DNA of 54,652 bases from Pseudomonas lopnurensis. Lineage in GTDB: Bacteria > Pseudomonadota > Gammaproteobacteria > Pseudomonadales > Pseudomonadaceae. The notes below the pieces were generated by a model, which saw only the letters and a list, made by a program, of their open reading frames with translations, had not been told where the DNA came from and searched no databases. Shown one piece after another: positions 31,958-41,680 of the stretch; positions within the stretch are counted from its first letter, which is position 1; every line of letters starts with the position of its first letter. Both the position numbers and the translations under genes were made by a program. The stretch spans positions 39,593-94,244 of the forward strand of contig NZ_JADDIX010000007.1 of assembly GCF_015070855.1 (NCBI RefSeq). The letters run 5' to 3'.

Positions 31958-34648
31958 ATGTCCACACCCGTTCCACACGCCTGGCATGCGCAACCCACCG
32001 AGCAGACCCTGCAGCATCTGGACGCCTCGCCCAATGGCTTGAATGCCGAGGAAGCGCAGCGGCGCCTGCGCGCCTTCGGCCCCAATCGCCTGCCGCGACG
32101 GCGTGGCAACGGCCCGTTGAAACGCTTCGTGCTGCAGTTTCACAACCTGCTGATCTACGTGCTGATCCTGGCGGGTCTGGTCACCCTCGCCCTGGGCGAA
32201 TGGCTCGACAGTGCCGTGATCTTCGCCGTGGTGGTGATCAACGCCATCGTCGGGTTCATCCAGGAGGGCAAGGCGGAGCAGGCCATGCGGGCCATCCAGA
32301 AGATGCTGACGCTCGACAGCAAGGTACGCCGCGCCGGGCAAACCACCAGCGTGCCCGCCGAGCAACTGGTGCCAGGCGACATGGTGTTGCTGGAAGCCGG
32401 CGACCGGGTGCCCGCCGACCTGCGCCTGCTGGAATGCCGCGATCTGCGCATCGAAGAGGCGGCGCTGACCGGCGAATCGCTGCCCAGCGACAAGCAGGTG
32501 GAGCCGGTGGCCAGCGATGCCAGCCTCGGCGACCGGCGCAGCATGGCCTACTCCGGCACCCTGGTCAGCGCCGGCAGCGGCTATGGCGTGGTCGTGGCCA
32601 CCGCGGGCCAGACCGAACTGGGGCGAATCAGCCACATGCTCGGTGAAGTCGTCAGCCTGCAGACGCCGCTGCTCGCCGACATGGCGCGCTTCGCCAAGGT
32701 GCTGACCTTCGTCATCCTCGCCCTGGCTCTGGGCACCTATGCCTTCGGCGTCACCCTGCGCGGCTATTCGAGCGACGAGATGCTGCTGGCGGCGGTCGGC
32801 CTGGCCGTCGCGGCCATTCCCGAAGGGCTGCCTGCCGTCCTGACCATCACCCTTGCCCTGGGCGTGCAGCGCATGGCGCGGCGCCAGGCGATCATCCGCC
32901 GCCTGCCGGCGGTGGAGAGCCTCGGTGCGGTGACGGTGATCTGCTCCGACAAGACCGGCACCCTGACCCGCAACGAAATGACCGTCCAGCAGGTGTTCAC
33001 CACCACCCGGCACTACTGGGTCGAGGGCGTCGGCTATGCGCCGCAGGGCCGGGTCCGCGGCGATGACGGTCGGCTCTGCGAACCCCGGGAGGCGGACGAC
33101 CTTCGCTCACTGGCTCGCGCCGGCCTGCTCTGCAACAGCGCCAGCCTGCTGAGCGACGGCCAGCACTGGCGCATCACCGGCGACCCGACCGAAGCCGCCC
33201 TGCTCACCCTGGCCGGCAAGCTCGGCCTGCAGGCCGACCACGAGCATGCGCATGTCCCGCGCGTCGACAGCATCCCGTTCAGTTCCGAACGCCGCTGCAT
33301 GGCCAGCCTGCACCATGACCATGCCGGCCATGGATTCATCTACCTGGTCGGCGCGCCGGAGCGGCTGCTGGAAGTGTGCAACCGGCAGTTGGCCGCTGGC
33401 TGCGCCGAGCCGCTGGACCCGGCCCACTGGCACGGGGTTCTGGCCGAGGGCGCCAGCCAGGGCCTGCGCATGCTCGGACTGGCGATGCGTCCCCTCGGCA
33501 CGCCACAACACGAGCTGAATTACCAGGACCTCGAAGGCGACTTCGTGCTGCTGGGCCTGGTCGGCATGCTCGATCCGCCGCGCGAGGAAGCCATCGAGGC
33601 CATTGCCGAATGCCACCGCGCCGGCATCGCGGTGAAGATGATCACCGGCGACCACGCCGCCACCGCCGCGGCCATCGCGACCCGGCTCGGTCTCGGAAGC
33701 CAGGCGCCGCTCACCGGCGCCGAACTGGATCATCTCAGCGATGAGCAGCTCGATGCACGCCTGAGCGACACCACCGTGTTCGCCCGTACCAGCCCGGCGC
33801 ACAAGCTGCGCCTGGTGCAGCGCCTGCAGGCCTGCGGCGCGCGCGTGGCCATGACCGGCGACGGCGTCAACGATGCGCCGGCGCTCAAGCGCGCCGACAT
33901 CGGCGTGGCCATGGGCATCAAGGGCACCGAGGTGGCCAAGGAAGCGGCACAGATGGTCCTGGCCGACGACAACTTCGCCACCATCGCCCATGCCGTGGAA
34001 GAAGGCCGCACGGTCTATGACAACCTGAAGAAATCGATCCTCTTCATCCTGCCCACCAACGGCGGGGAAGCCCTGGTCCTGCTGGTGGCCATCGCCCTGG
34101 GGCTGACCCTGCCGATCACGCCGTTGCAGATCCTCTGGGTGAACATGATCACCGCGGTCACCCTGGCGCTGGCCCTCGCCTTCGAGCCGGGCGAGGCCGA
34201 CCTGATGCGGCGGCCGCCCCGCGATCCGCGCGCACCGCTGCTCAGCCTGCAGTTGCTGTGGCGGGTGCTGCTGGTCGCCGTATTGATGACCGCCGCCTGC
34301 ATGGGCGTCTTCCTCCATGCACAGCAACTGGGCTGGAGCCTGGACGCCAGCCGCACGCTGGCGGTGAACGCCCTGGTGGCCTGCGAGATCGCCTATCTGT
34401 TCAGTAGCCGGCAGATCAATGCGCCGGCGCGCTTCGGCCTGCGCGACAACCCGATGGTCTGGGGCATGGTCGCATTGCTGGCGCTGCTGCAGCTGGCTTT
34501 CACCCAGTGGCCGCCCCTGCAGCGGCTGTTCGCGACCGAAACGCTGGACCTCTCGGCCTGGGGCATCTGCCTACTGGCCGCTGGCGTATTGCTGGCCGTG
34601 GTCGAGCTGGAAAAATGGCTGCGCCGACGGGCCGGCTGGCTGCTCTGA
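31958..34648 (+). CDS. Cation-transporting P-type ATPase (P2, CtpF-like)
   Basis: An 896-residue P-type ATPase. N-terminal cation-ATPase domain (HAWHAQPTEQTLQHLDASPNGL), TGES actuator loop near 170, M4 motif IPEGLPAVLTITLALGVQRM, phosphorylation site Asp331 in CSDKTGTLT, and hinge MTGDGVNDAPALKRADIGVAMG near 630. In the M5/M6 region, PTNGGEALVLL and WVNMITAVTLALALAFEPGE resemble the CtpF/PA1429 group; classic Ca2+ pumps have other residues. The ion is therefore uncertain (Ca2+ or another cation). Strong AGGAGGA ribosome binding site. The gene ends directly at heptamer repeat copy C. Confidence 0.93.
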   Translation: MSTPVPHAWHAQPTEQTLQHLDASPNGLNAEEAQRRLRAFGPNRLPRRRGNGPLKRFVLQFHNLLIYVLILAGLVTLALGEWLDSAVIFAVVVINAIVGFIQEGKAEQAMRAIQKMLTLDSKVRRAGQTTSVPAEQLVPGDMVLLEAGDRVPADLRLLECRDLRIEEAALTGESLPSDKQVEPVASDASLGDRRSMAYSGTLVSAGSGYGVVVATAGQTELGRISHMLGEVVSLQTPLLADMARFAKVLTFVILALALGTYAFGVTLRGYSSDEMLLAAVGLAVAAIPEGLPAVLTITLALGVQRMARRQAIIRRLPAVESLGAVTVICSDKTGTLTRNEMTVQQVFTTTRHYWVEGVGYAPQGRVRGDDGRLCEPREADDLRSLARAGLLCNSASLLSDGQHWRITGDPTEAALLTLAGKLGLQADHEHAHVPRVDSIPFSSERRCMASLHHDHAGHGFIYLVGAPERLLEVCNRQLAAGCAEPLDPAHWHGVLAEGASQGLRMLGLAMRPLGTPQHELNYQDLEGDFVLLGLVGMLDPPREEAIEAIAECHRAGIAVKMITGDHAATAAAIATRLGLGSQAPLTGAELDHLSDEQLDARLSDTTVFARTSPAHKLRLVQRLQACGARVAMTGDGVNDAPALKRADIGVAMGIKGTEVAKEAAQMVLADDNFATIAHAVEEGRTVYDNLKKSILFILPTNGGEALVLLVAIALGLTLPITPLQILWVNMITAVTLALALAFEPGEADLMRRPPRDPRAPLLSLQLLWRVLLVAVLMTAACMGVFLHAQQLGWSLDASRTLAVNALVACEIAYLFSSRQINAPARFGLRDNPMVWGMVALLALLQLAFTQWPPLQRLFATETLDLSAWGICLLAAGVLLAVVELEKWLRRRAGWLL

Positions 34649-34649
34649 G

Positions 34650-34820
34650 AGCTTGAAGCTTGAAGCCCGAAAAGCATCGCCCCGAAGGCGGGCAATCCAC
34701 AGGGATGTGGTGAATGCCGCAAACACGGCGGGAACGGGCGCGGCCTCCAACAAAAGCAGGCGGTGCACCCGAACCCTGTGGGAGGCGCGCCCTCGTGCAG
34801 GCCGCTGGCCTGCCAGAGGC
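34650..34820 (+). repeat. Heptamer-palindrome repeat element, copy C
   Basis: Heptamers AGCTTGA, AGCTTGA and AGCCCGA (34650-34670) begin 2 nt after the P-type ATPase stop codon. AAAGCATCGCCCCGAAGG then follows, with the left arm interrupted by about 50 bases containing ACAGGGATGTGGTGAATGCC. After that come CAAAAGCAGGCGGTGCACCC, the right arm GTGGGAGGCGCGCCCTCG and a GCAGGCCGCTGGCCTGCC hairpin. It is the longest and most degenerate copy. Confidence 0.85.
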
Positions 34821-34836
34821 CAAAAAACCGCGACGT

Positions 34837-35115
34837 CTAGCGCCCGGCCCGCGACTCGCGCAGATAGAAGCGCGCCTTCTGCGCCTTCTGCGTGCAGCCC
34901 CGGAACGCCTCGAACTGCTGCTGGGTCTTGGCGCCGGTGAGCAGGGCCAACGCCTTGGAATAACTCACGGTGCCGGCGAAGCCTTCGGCTTCCGCCAGGC
35001 TCTGCTCCTTCCACGCCGCATCCAGTTCCGCGGCACAGCTGTCACGGTAAGCGGTCTTGCCGGCGCAACCGGCCAGCAGCAGGGCCAGCAAGGGCAAGGA
35101 TAGCCAGGTCTTCAT
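34837..35115 (-). CDS. Small lipoprotein (92 aa)
   Basis: From the ATG at 35115 the product has a lipoprotein signal peptide with lipobox LLLAGC (Cys at residue 17). The mature 76 residues are helical, with RDSCAAELDAAWKEQSLAEAEGF and FRGCTQKAQKARFYLRESRAGR, and two further Cys that may form a disulfide. An in-frame ATG ten codons upstream is less likely because it would precede the lipobox too far. It lies directly downstream of selU (11-nt gap) and may be in the same transcript. The function is unknown. Confidence 0.8.
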   Translation of the reverse strand: MKTWLSLPLLALLLAGCAGKTAYRDSCAAELDAAWKEQSLAEAEGFAGTVSYSKALALLTGAKTQQQFEAFRGCTQKAQKARFYLRESRAGR

Positions 35116-35126
35116 CGCATCATCCC

Positions 35127-36251
35127 TCAGTTCGCTGTTGTGCAATCACTATCGCTTCTCGCGCGGCGGTGCTGCAGATACTCGACTACCGCCTGCTGTT
35201 CGCCGGCGAACTCGATGCGCGCCGCCTTGCTTTCGCGCTGGTAGGCGTACATCGGATCGTAGTACTCGCTCAGCAGCCCTTCGATCCAGCCCCGGTGCAG
35301 ATCCACCGCGCCACTACGCGCCTGCTCGGCCAGGGCCTGATCCATGATCAACGCCAGCCGCTGGTAGCATTCGCCACCCAGGCGCTTGTTGATATTGACC
35401 AGACTTTGCTGCAGACGCTCAGCGAAAGCTGCGAAACCGCTCTCACCCTGCTCGGCGATGAATTCGGCGCAGAGGTCGATCACGTAGTCCTTGAGAATCC
35501 GCTCGACCCGGCCCTCCAGGCTGTCTTCGAGCCAGACCAGGGGGAATTGCTGCATGCCGTGGAACAGCGACAGCGGAATCGAGCAGCGCCCGACCAGCCG
35601 TGCTTCGTCCTCGATGACGAACTGCTCGGTACCGGCGGCGCGCATCTTCAGCAGGCGGATCGCCAGGGCATTCTCGAAGTCGATCTGCGCCGGCTGCGGC
35701 GTGGCGCGCTTGCCGAAGCTGGACCCGCGGTGGTTGGCCAACCCTTCCAGGTCCAGGCTGTTGCCGAGCCGCGCCAGCACCTCGGTCTTGCCGGTGCCCG
35801 TCATGCCGCCGACCAGAACGAAATCGCACTGCTGCACCGCCTGCTCCAGCGTTTCCAGCAGGAAATGGCGCATCGCCTTGTAGCCGCCGATGACTCGCGG
35901 ATACTCGATGCCCGCCTCGTCCTTCAGCCACTGCTGGACGATCTGCGAGCGCAGCCCGCCGCGGAAGCAATACAGGTAGCCATCGGGATGGGCCCGGGCG
36001 AAATCGGCCCAGGCCTGCATCCGCTCGGCCTTGACCTTGCCGGAAACCAGCTGATGACCCAGGTCGAGCGCGGCTTTCTGGCCATGCTGCTTGTAGCAGG
36101 TGCCGACCTTCTGCCGCTCGCTGTCGTTCATCAGCGGCAGATTGACCACGCCGGGAAACGCCCCCTTGGAAAATTCCACTGGTGCGCGCGCATCCATCAT
36201 CGGTACGTCGTCGAGAAACAGCGCGCGAAAATCATCGGTATCGCCGCGCAT
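35127..36251 (-). CDS. selU: tRNA 2-selenouridine synthase
   Basis: A 374-residue protein (also MnmH/YbbB). The N-terminal rhodanese domain has active Cys95 in [11 protein letters not shown], and a P-loop [11 protein letters not shown] follows at 148-158. It replaces the sulfur of 2-thiouridine in the wobble position of Lys, Glu and Gln tRNAs with selenium, using selenophosphate. Length fits E. coli YbbB (about 364 aa). The ATG at 36251 overlaps the selD stop (TGATG), so selenophosphate supply and use are translationally coupled. No selA, selB or tRNA-Sec is visible in the window, so selenium may serve tRNA modification only, or those genes lie elsewhere. Confidence 0.95.
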   Translation of the reverse strand: MRGDTDDFRALFLDDVPMMDARAPVEFSKGAFPGVVNLPLMNDSERQKVGTCYKQHGQKAALDLGHQLVSGKVKAERMQAWADFARAHPDGYLYCFRGGLRSQIVQQWLKDEAGIEYPRVIGGYKAMRHFLLETLEQAVQQCDFVLVGGMTGTGKTEVLARLGNSLDLEGLANHRGSSFGKRATPQPAQIDFENALAIRLLKMRAAGTEQFVIEDEARLVGRCSIPLSLFHGMQQFPLVWLEDSLEGRVERILKDYVIDLCAEFIAEQGESGFAAFAERLQQSLVNINKRLGGECYQRLALIMDQALAEQARSGAVDLHRGWIEGLLSEYYDPMYAYQRESKAARIEFAGEQQAVVEYLQHRRARSDSDCTTAN

Positions 36252-37285
36252 CAACGCACCTCGACCGCATGGGCGCGCGCTTCGACCAACTGGCCGATGG
36301 GCTCGAGCTGCAGGCCGAGCCCGGCGCAGACGGCGAGAAACTCCGCCTCGCCTTCCGCCGCCACGGCCACCAGCAGGCCGCCACTGGTCTGCGGATCGCA
36401 CAACAGCTGTTTGTGGGCATCATCGAGCGTGGCGATGCGCTCGCCATAGCTGTCGAAGTTGCGCTGGGTGCCGCCCGGGACGCAGCCCTGCTCGAGGTAA
36501 TACTCGACCCCCGGCAGGCGCGGCACACGCGCGTAGTCGATCTCGGCGGTCAGGCCGCTGCCGTCGGCCATTTCCACCAGGTGGCCGAGCAGGCCGAAGC
36601 CGGTGACGTCGGTCATGGCGCGAACCCCGGCGAGCTGGCCGAAGCGGCTGCCGGCGGTGTTCAGCGTACACATCCAGTCGCGTGCCAGCCCCACGTCTTC
36701 GGCGCGCAAGATGGCCTTCTTCTCGGCTGTGGTGAGGATGCCGATGCCCAGCGGCTTGGTCAGGTACAGCCTGCAGCCGACGGTGGCGGTGTCGTTGCGC
36801 TTCATCTGGCGCTTGTTCACCAGGCCGGTCACGGCGAGGCCGAAGATCGGCTCCGGTGCATCGATCGAATGGCCGCCGGCGAGCGGGATGCCGGCGGCAT
36901 CGCACACCGCGCGCCCGCCGGCGATGACCTCGCGGGCCACTTCCGCCGGCAGCACGTTGACCGGCCAGCCGAGGATGGCGATGGCCATCAGCGGGTCGCC
37001 GCCCATGGCGTAGATGTCGCTGATCGCATTGGTCGCCGCGATGCGGCCGAAATCGAAGGGGTCATCGACGATGGGCATGAAGAAGTCGGTGGTCGAGACC
37101 ACGCCGCGCTCCTCGTCGATGCCGTACACCGCCGCGTCGTCGCGCGAGGCGTTGCCGACCCACAGGCGCGGGTCGAGATTCTGCGCGCCGCTGCCGGCAA
37201 GAATCACGTCCAGCACCCTGGGCGAGATCTTGCAGCCGCAGCCGGCGCCGTGACTGTACTGGGTGAGGCGGATCGGTTCGCTCAT
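36251..37285 (-). CDS. selD: Selenophosphate synthase
   Basis: A 344-residue protein. The N-terminal [11 protein letters not shown] carries the catalytic Cys16 and Lys19, corresponding to C17/K20 of E. coli SelD. The AIR-synthase fold follows, with [42 protein letters not shown] and [18 protein letters not shown]. It makes selenophosphate from selenide and ATP. The start at 37285 ([10 protein letters not shown]) is family-like; the longer frame is not. It overlaps selU by one base. Divergent from the patatin-like gene. Confidence 0.96.
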   Translation of the reverse strand: MSEPIRLTQYSHGAGCGCKISPRVLDVILAGSGAQNLDPRLWVGNASRDDAAVYGIDEERGVVSTTDFFMPIVDDPFDFGRIAATNAISDIYAMGGDPLMAIAILGWPVNVLPAEVAREVIAGGRAVCDAAGIPLAGGHSIDAPEPIFGLAVTGLVNKRQMKRNDTATVGCRLYLTKPLGIGILTTAEKKAILRAEDVGLARDWMCTLNTAGSRFGQLAGVRAMTDVTGFGLLGHLVEMADGSGLTAEIDYARVPRLPGVEYYLEQGCVPGGTQRNFDSYGERIATLDDAHKQLLCDPQTSGGLLVAVAAEGEAEFLAVCAGLGLQLEPIGQLVEARAHAVEVR

Positions 37286-37479
37286 CGGGGCTCTCTCGTG
37301 GCGCGTGCAAACGGGCCGCGATTGTAGCAAAGGCGGCACCGCATACGCCGAATGCGGCATCCATCGGGCAGGCTCCAGGGCGGGCGACGGCAAGCCGCGG
37401 CATTACGACAGGCGCATCAGCCCCTTGCAGCCGGCTCGAGCAAGCGTGAAGCTAACGCGAGTGCCACAGGGAGAACCGC

Positions 37480-38469
37480 ATGAGCAAGAAAGTTGCACTG
37501 GTACTGGGATCTGGCGGTGCGCGGGGGTACGCGCATATCGGGGTCATCGAGGAACTGGAAGCACGCGGCTATGAGATCGGTTGCATCGCCGGGTGTTCCA
37601 TGGGCGCGGTGGTCGGCGGCATCTACGCGGCGGGCAAGCTCGAGGAATACCGCAGCTGGATCGAGAACCTCGACTACCTGGACCTGCTGCGTCTGGTCGA
37701 CCCCAGCTTCAGCCTCGGCGCCATCCGCGGCGAAAAGGTCTTCGGGCGCATCCGCGACATGGTCGGCAAGATCGCCATCGAAGACCTGCCGATTCCCTTC
37801 ACCGCAGTCGCCACCGACCTCACCAATCAGCAGGAAATCTGGTTCCAGGAAGGCAGCCTGGAGCTGGCCATGCGCGCCTCCGCGGCGATTCCGAGCCTGT
37901 TCACGCCGGTGATGCAGGGCAACCGCATGCTGGTCGACGGCGGCCTGCTCAACCCATTGCCGATCGTGCCGGTGGTGTCCTCGCATTGCGACCTGATCAT
38001 CGCCGTCAACCTCAATGCCAACAACCACAGGCAGTATCCGCTGCCGGAAATCGAGCGCCCCGGGCGCTTCGACGCGATGATGAGTTCGATCAGCTCGCAC
38101 ATCCCGTTCTGGCGCAAGGATGACAGCGAACTGGCCGATCAGATCGGCGACATCCGCGCCGACGAACTGATGCGCGGCGACCAGCCGCCCACGACGCCCA
38201 CCAGCCAGAGCGCGCCGAAATCGGCGGAAGGCTCGACGGTGATCGATGTCACCGGCCCGGCCTCGTTGCTGGAGCTGATCAACCAGAGCTTCGACGTCAT
38301 GCAGTCATCGCTGGCCCAGTACAAGATCGCCGGCTACCCGCCGAACGTGCTGGTCAACATCCCCAAGCGGGCCTGCCGCTTCTACGAGTTCTACAAGGCG
38401 CCGGAGCTGATCGCACTCGGCCGGATCGTCGCCCATGACGCCCTGGTGCGCTACGAAGAGGAGCTGTAG
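37480..38469 (+). CDS. Patatin-like phospholipase, RssA type
   Basis: A 329-residue soluble protein. The oxyanion motif GSGGARGYAHIG is at 10-21, nucleophile Ser40 is in GCSMG, and the catalytic Asp is in MLVDGGL near 152. These are all elements of bacterial patatin lipases. The C-terminal third has a low-complexity linker (PPTTPTSQSAPKSAEGS) followed by a conserved helical end, as in RssA/NTE-like proteins of pseudomonads. No signal peptide, so it is probably cytosolic or membrane-associated. The ribosome binding site is GGGAG. The stop codon lies inside a GTAGGGTGGAT palindrome. Confidence 0.9.
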   Translation: MSKKVALVLGSGGARGYAHIGVIEELEARGYEIGCIAGCSMGAVVGGIYAAGKLEEYRSWIENLDYLDLLRLVDPSFSLGAIRGEKVFGRIRDMVGKIAIEDLPIPFTAVATDLTNQQEIWFQEGSLELAMRASAAIPSLFTPVMQGNRMLVDGGLLNPLPIVPVVSSHCDLIIAVNLNANNHRQYPLPEIERPGRFDAMMSSISSHIPFWRKDDSELADQIGDIRADELMRGDQPPTTPTSQSAPKSAEGSTVIDVTGPASLLELINQSFDVMQSSLAQYKIAGYPPNVLVNIPKRACRFYEFYKAPELIALGRIVAHDALVRYEEEL

Positions 38470-38538
38470 GGTGGATCGCGCTTCATCGATCCACCGAGCC
38501 GCGTCACGGTGGATGTAAAAAGCGACATCCACCCTACC
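38466..38538. repeat. GTAGGGTGGAT inverted repeat between convergent genes
   Basis: The left end reads GTAGGGTGGATCGCGCTTC and the right end GCGACATCCACCCTAC. Inner copies are GATCCACC and GGTGGAT, so the element is an inverted repeat with internal symmetry. It includes the stop codon of the patatin gene and may serve as a bidirectional end of transcription. Confidence 0.8.
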
Positions 38539-38586
38539 CACTTCAGCGCCGCCCCACGGATCTGCCCGCCGCGCGCCCGACTACCC

Positions 38587-39678
38587 CTACGGCTTGGCGC
38601 TTTCGTGCACCTGGGGCGCAGGCACCGCGTCCTTGTGGGCCGCTTCCGGCACTTCCTTGATCAGCCAGTCGCCCAGCAGGCTATAGGCCACGGCAAGCAG
38701 CGTCGGGCCGAGGAACAGGCCCATGAAACCGAAGGCGAGGATGCCGCCGAACACGCCCAGCAGCACCACCACCAGCGGCAGATTGCCGCCACGGCTGATC
38801 AGGTACGGCTTGAGCACGTTGTCCACGCCGCTGATGATGAACATGCCCCAGATGCCGAGGAAGATCGCCATGCCGTAGTCGCCCTGCCAGGCCAGCCAGG
38901 CGACTGCCGGCCCCCAGATCAGCGGTGGCACCATGAGGAAACTGAAGGCGAAGGTCAGCAGGCCGAGCATCAGCGCACCGGGAATACCGGCGATGAGGAA
39001 GCCGATATAGGCCAGCAATGCCTGCGCCGCGGCCGTGCCGATCACGCCGTTGACCACCCGCTGCACCGTTCCGGCGACCAGTTCCAGGTAGTGATCGGCG
39101 CGATTGCCGATCAGACGATGCAGCAGGCTGTGCACGAACGCCGCCAGTTGCGGGCCGTCGCGATAGAAGAAGAACACCAGCACCAGGCTCAGCGCCAGTT
39201 CGAGCATGCCGCCGCCGATCCGCGCGCTGCGCACCAGCATCCAGTTGGCGACCTGACCGATGTAGGGGCGGATGCTGGCGATCAGCGCGGTACCCTGCTC
39301 GTCCACGGTTTGCCAGAACGCCACCAGGCGCTCGCCGACCAGCGGCACTTCGCCAAACCACTGCGGTGGCGCTGGCAGCCCGTCGACCTGCAGGTTGTGC
39401 AGCAGCGCATTGGCCTCGCGGATGTAGTCGGCGATGTTGAACCCCAGCCAGACCAGCGGAATCGCCACCAGCACCATCCAGCCGAAGGTCAGCACCCCGG
39501 CCGCCAGTGTCGCATTGCCGTTCAAGCGGCGCGTCAGCAGGCGCATCACCGGCCAACTGGCGAACGCCAGCACAGCCGCCCAGAACAGCGCCGAGGCGAA
39601 CGGCGCCAGCACCCAGAGACAGGCACCCAGCAGAACCAGAAGCAGTATCTGCACCAGCAGGCGATCATTGTTGAGCAT
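38587..39678 (-). CDS. AI-2E family transporter (PerM/YdiK-like)
   Basis: A 363-residue membrane protein with about eight helices. Typical of the family are the N-terminal paired helices (LLLVLLGACLWVLAPFASALFWAAVLAF), the central amphipathic stretch, and the motifs FAFSFLMVPPLIWGPAVAWLAW and IWGMFIISGVDNVLKPYLIS. The family includes Na+/H+ antiporters and proteins once proposed to export AI-2; the substrate here is unknown. Leftward, convergent with the patatin gene. The ribosome binding site is weak. Confidence 0.9.
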   Translation of the reverse strand: MLNNDRLLVQILLLVLLGACLWVLAPFASALFWAAVLAFASWPVMRLLTRRLNGNATLAAGVLTFGWMVLVAIPLVWLGFNIADYIREANALLHNLQVDGLPAPPQWFGEVPLVGERLVAFWQTVDEQGTALIASIRPYIGQVANWMLVRSARIGGGMLELALSLVLVFFFYRDGPQLAAFVHSLLHRLIGNRADHYLELVAGTVQRVVNGVIGTAAAQALLAYIGFLIAGIPGALMLGLLTFAFSFLMVPPLIWGPAVAWLAWQGDYGMAIFLGIWGMFIISGVDNVLKPYLISRGGNLPLVVVLLGVFGGILAFGFMGLFLGPTLLAVAYSLLGDWLIKEVPEAAHKDAVPAPQVHESAKP

Positions 39679-39760
39679 GCACAGGCACTCTACCGAGAAA
39701 AGCCGGCGCGCCTTTCGAAGGCGTGCCAGCCGAAGCGGCTATTGCAACCGCCCCGAAGGA

Positions 39761-40564
39761 TCAGCGCAAGTGCCGGATGAGCAAACCCGGCTCTTGCGAG
39801 TCATCCACTTCCAGCCGCGCGGCGCGAATCCGCTCGCCGACCAGCGCCTCGCGCCAGGCGACCGCGGCACGTCCGGCGAGGCTGACGCGCATGGTGCTGT
39901 CCAGCCTGAGGACATTGGCCAGCAGCTGTCCCCAATCGGCCGTCGGCTCGTCCGCCAGGCGCGGCAGGCGCAACTCGCCGGTGCTGCGCAACTGGCGCAA
40001 CAGCGTGGCCGCGGTCGGCAGGACCTCGTCCAGCGGCTGGTCCGGCTGCAACTGTTCGACATGCAGATACGGCCGGCCATTGCCGCGGGTTACCCCGTAA
40101 AGCGCCACCAGGCTGTCGGCGGCGTCGGGCAGGCGCGCCAGCAAGTAGGCCTGCTGACCCTCCGGGCCATAGAGCATGGCCTTGCCGAAGATCGAATTGG
40201 CCCACAGGCTGCTGGAGCCGCACTCGCGGCCTTCGCACCAGAACAGCAATTCCGCGTTCTGCCGCAGCAGCTCGCCACGGGCCTGGGTAAAGGCTTCGAT
40301 CCCGCTGTGCACGGCGGGCAGCTGGTAGGTGATCGCGGTCAGGTTGCCGGACGCCACGACCTGCGCCGCCATGCGCAGGTTGCCGCTGATACGACGAATC
40401 GAATCCTGCGGATACAGGCGCTCCTGCACCTGCGCTTGCCGATAATCGATGATCTGCGCCTGGGCGAAACGCGGCAGCACCTCGAGATCGGCACTGCCGG
40501 GCACATCCGCCGCCCATGCGGCACTGCCGGCGAGCGCCAGCCCGGCTATCCATGCTCCTCGCAT
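39761..40564 (-). CDS. Secreted DUF4892 protein
   Basis: A 267-residue protein with signal peptide MRGAWIAGLALAGSAAWA (cleavage about residue 19) and a DUF4892 body: LEVLPRFAQAQIIDYRQA near the start, CEGRECGSSSLWANSIFGKAMLYGPEGQQ in the middle, and a C-terminal OmpA-like region (MRVSLAGRAAVAWREALVGERIRAARLEVDD). The ATG at 40564 has GAGGAG upstream; a TTG four codons earlier is possible. Probably periplasmic or envelope-bound. Role unknown. Confidence 0.88.
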   Translation of the reverse strand: MRGAWIAGLALAGSAAWAADVPGSADLEVLPRFAQAQIIDYRQAQVQERLYPQDSIRRISGNLRMAAQVVASGNLTAITYQLPAVHSGIEAFTQARGELLRQNAELLFWCEGRECGSSSLWANSIFGKAMLYGPEGQQAYLLARLPDAADSLVALYGVTRGNGRPYLHVEQLQPDQPLDEVLPTAATLLRQLRSTGELRLPRLADEPTADWGQLLANVLRLDSTMRVSLAGRAAVAWREALVGERIRAARLEVDDSQEPGLLIRHLR

Positions 40565-40822
40565 AAGACTCCTCAACGGGTCACCATCGACTGGGCGGTT
40601 TTCACCTGCTCGTCGCCACCGCCTGATCTCGAAACGAACGGCCGGTAATCCGGACCAGGCTCTTCCAGGGCATTGGAAATCCTGTGTCCATTGGGCGGCG
40701 CGGCACTGTACGGTTCGATCATTGCGGTGTCTCGGCTGGGACGATGCCTCCCAGCCTCGCCAGTTGGCAAAAGCAAGTCAAGCAAGGCTTTGCGACAGAG
40801 TCTTGCAGCGCCCCGGAGGTAT

Positions 40823-41680
40823 TCAGCCGTGCAGGAACGGGTGGAACACCGCCGCGACCGCCTGCGCCCCCGCCTCGTCGTCCAGATGCAGGTGATGCCC
40901 GCCGGGCAGCCGATGTACCGCGAAGGGCAGGCTTTCGACGAACGCCTGCCTTTGCGGCTGGGTCATCAGGCCCTGCTCGGCCAGCACCAGGCTGGCGGGA
41001 CAGGCGATCCGGGCGACGAACGCCTGGGCATGGGCGTACGTCAGGCGCAGCGGCGAAGGCAGCATCAGCCGCGCATCGGTGCGCCAGGTGTACCCGCCCG
41101 GCACCGGCATCAGCCCGCGCTGCGCAAGCCGTTCGGCCGCCTCCTGGCTGACCGCGCCCACGCCTTTCATGCGGGCCTTCACCGCCTGCTCGAAGGTGGC
41201 GTAGACCGGCTTGCGCTTGTCGTCCACGGCCAGCAGTGCCGCGAGCGCTTCGCCCAGCTTCTGCGGCGCGCTGTCCGCCTCGCCGGTATAGGGAATCACG
41301 CCGTCGATCAGCGCCAGCCGCTCGACCCGCTCGGGCATGGCGCCGGCGAGCAGCACCGAGACGATCGCCCCCATGGAGTGCCCCAGCAGGGAGAAGCGCT
41401 GCCAGCCGAACTGTTCGGCGACCTGCAGCACGTCGTGCACGTAGTCCCAGATGTTGTAGCCCGCGCCTGCCGGGCGGTGCTCGGAATGGCCATGCCCGGG
41501 CAGGTCCAGGGCGACGATGCGCAACCCCGGAAGGCGCGGCGCCAGCCGGCTGAAGGTGGCGGCATTGTCCAGCCAGCCATGCAGGGCGATGACCGGCCTG
41601 CCGTCCTCCGGCCCGTAGAGATGGGCGGCCACCTCGATGTGCGGCAGGCTCAGGCGGACTTCCTCGAACGGCACGTTCAT
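40823..41680 (-). CDS. Alpha/beta hydrolase (1)
   Basis: A 285-residue alpha/beta-hydrolase. The oxyanion motif is LHGWLDNAATF near 32-42, the nucleophile elbow is GHSMGA near 100, the acid is in the ARIACPASLVLAEQG region, and the catalytic His is in LPGGHHLHLD near 263. No signal peptide. The start ATG overlaps the stop of hydrolase 2 (ATGA), so the pair is translationally coupled. The substrate is unknown. It corresponds by order to PAO1 PA1622, from memory. Confidence 0.9.
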   Translation of the reverse strand: MNVPFEEVRLSLPHIEVAAHLYGPEDGRPVIALHGWLDNAATFSRLAPRLPGLRIVALDLPGHGHSEHRPAGAGYNIWDYVHDVLQVAEQFGWQRFSLLGHSMGAIVSVLLAGAMPERVERLALIDGVIPYTGEADSAPQKLGEALAALLAVDDKRKPVYATFEQAVKARMKGVGAVSQEAAERLAQRGLMPVPGGYTWRTDARLMLPSPLRLTYAHAQAFVARIACPASLVLAEQGLMTQPQRQAFVESLPFAVHRLPGGHHLHLDDEAGAQAVAAVFHPFLHG

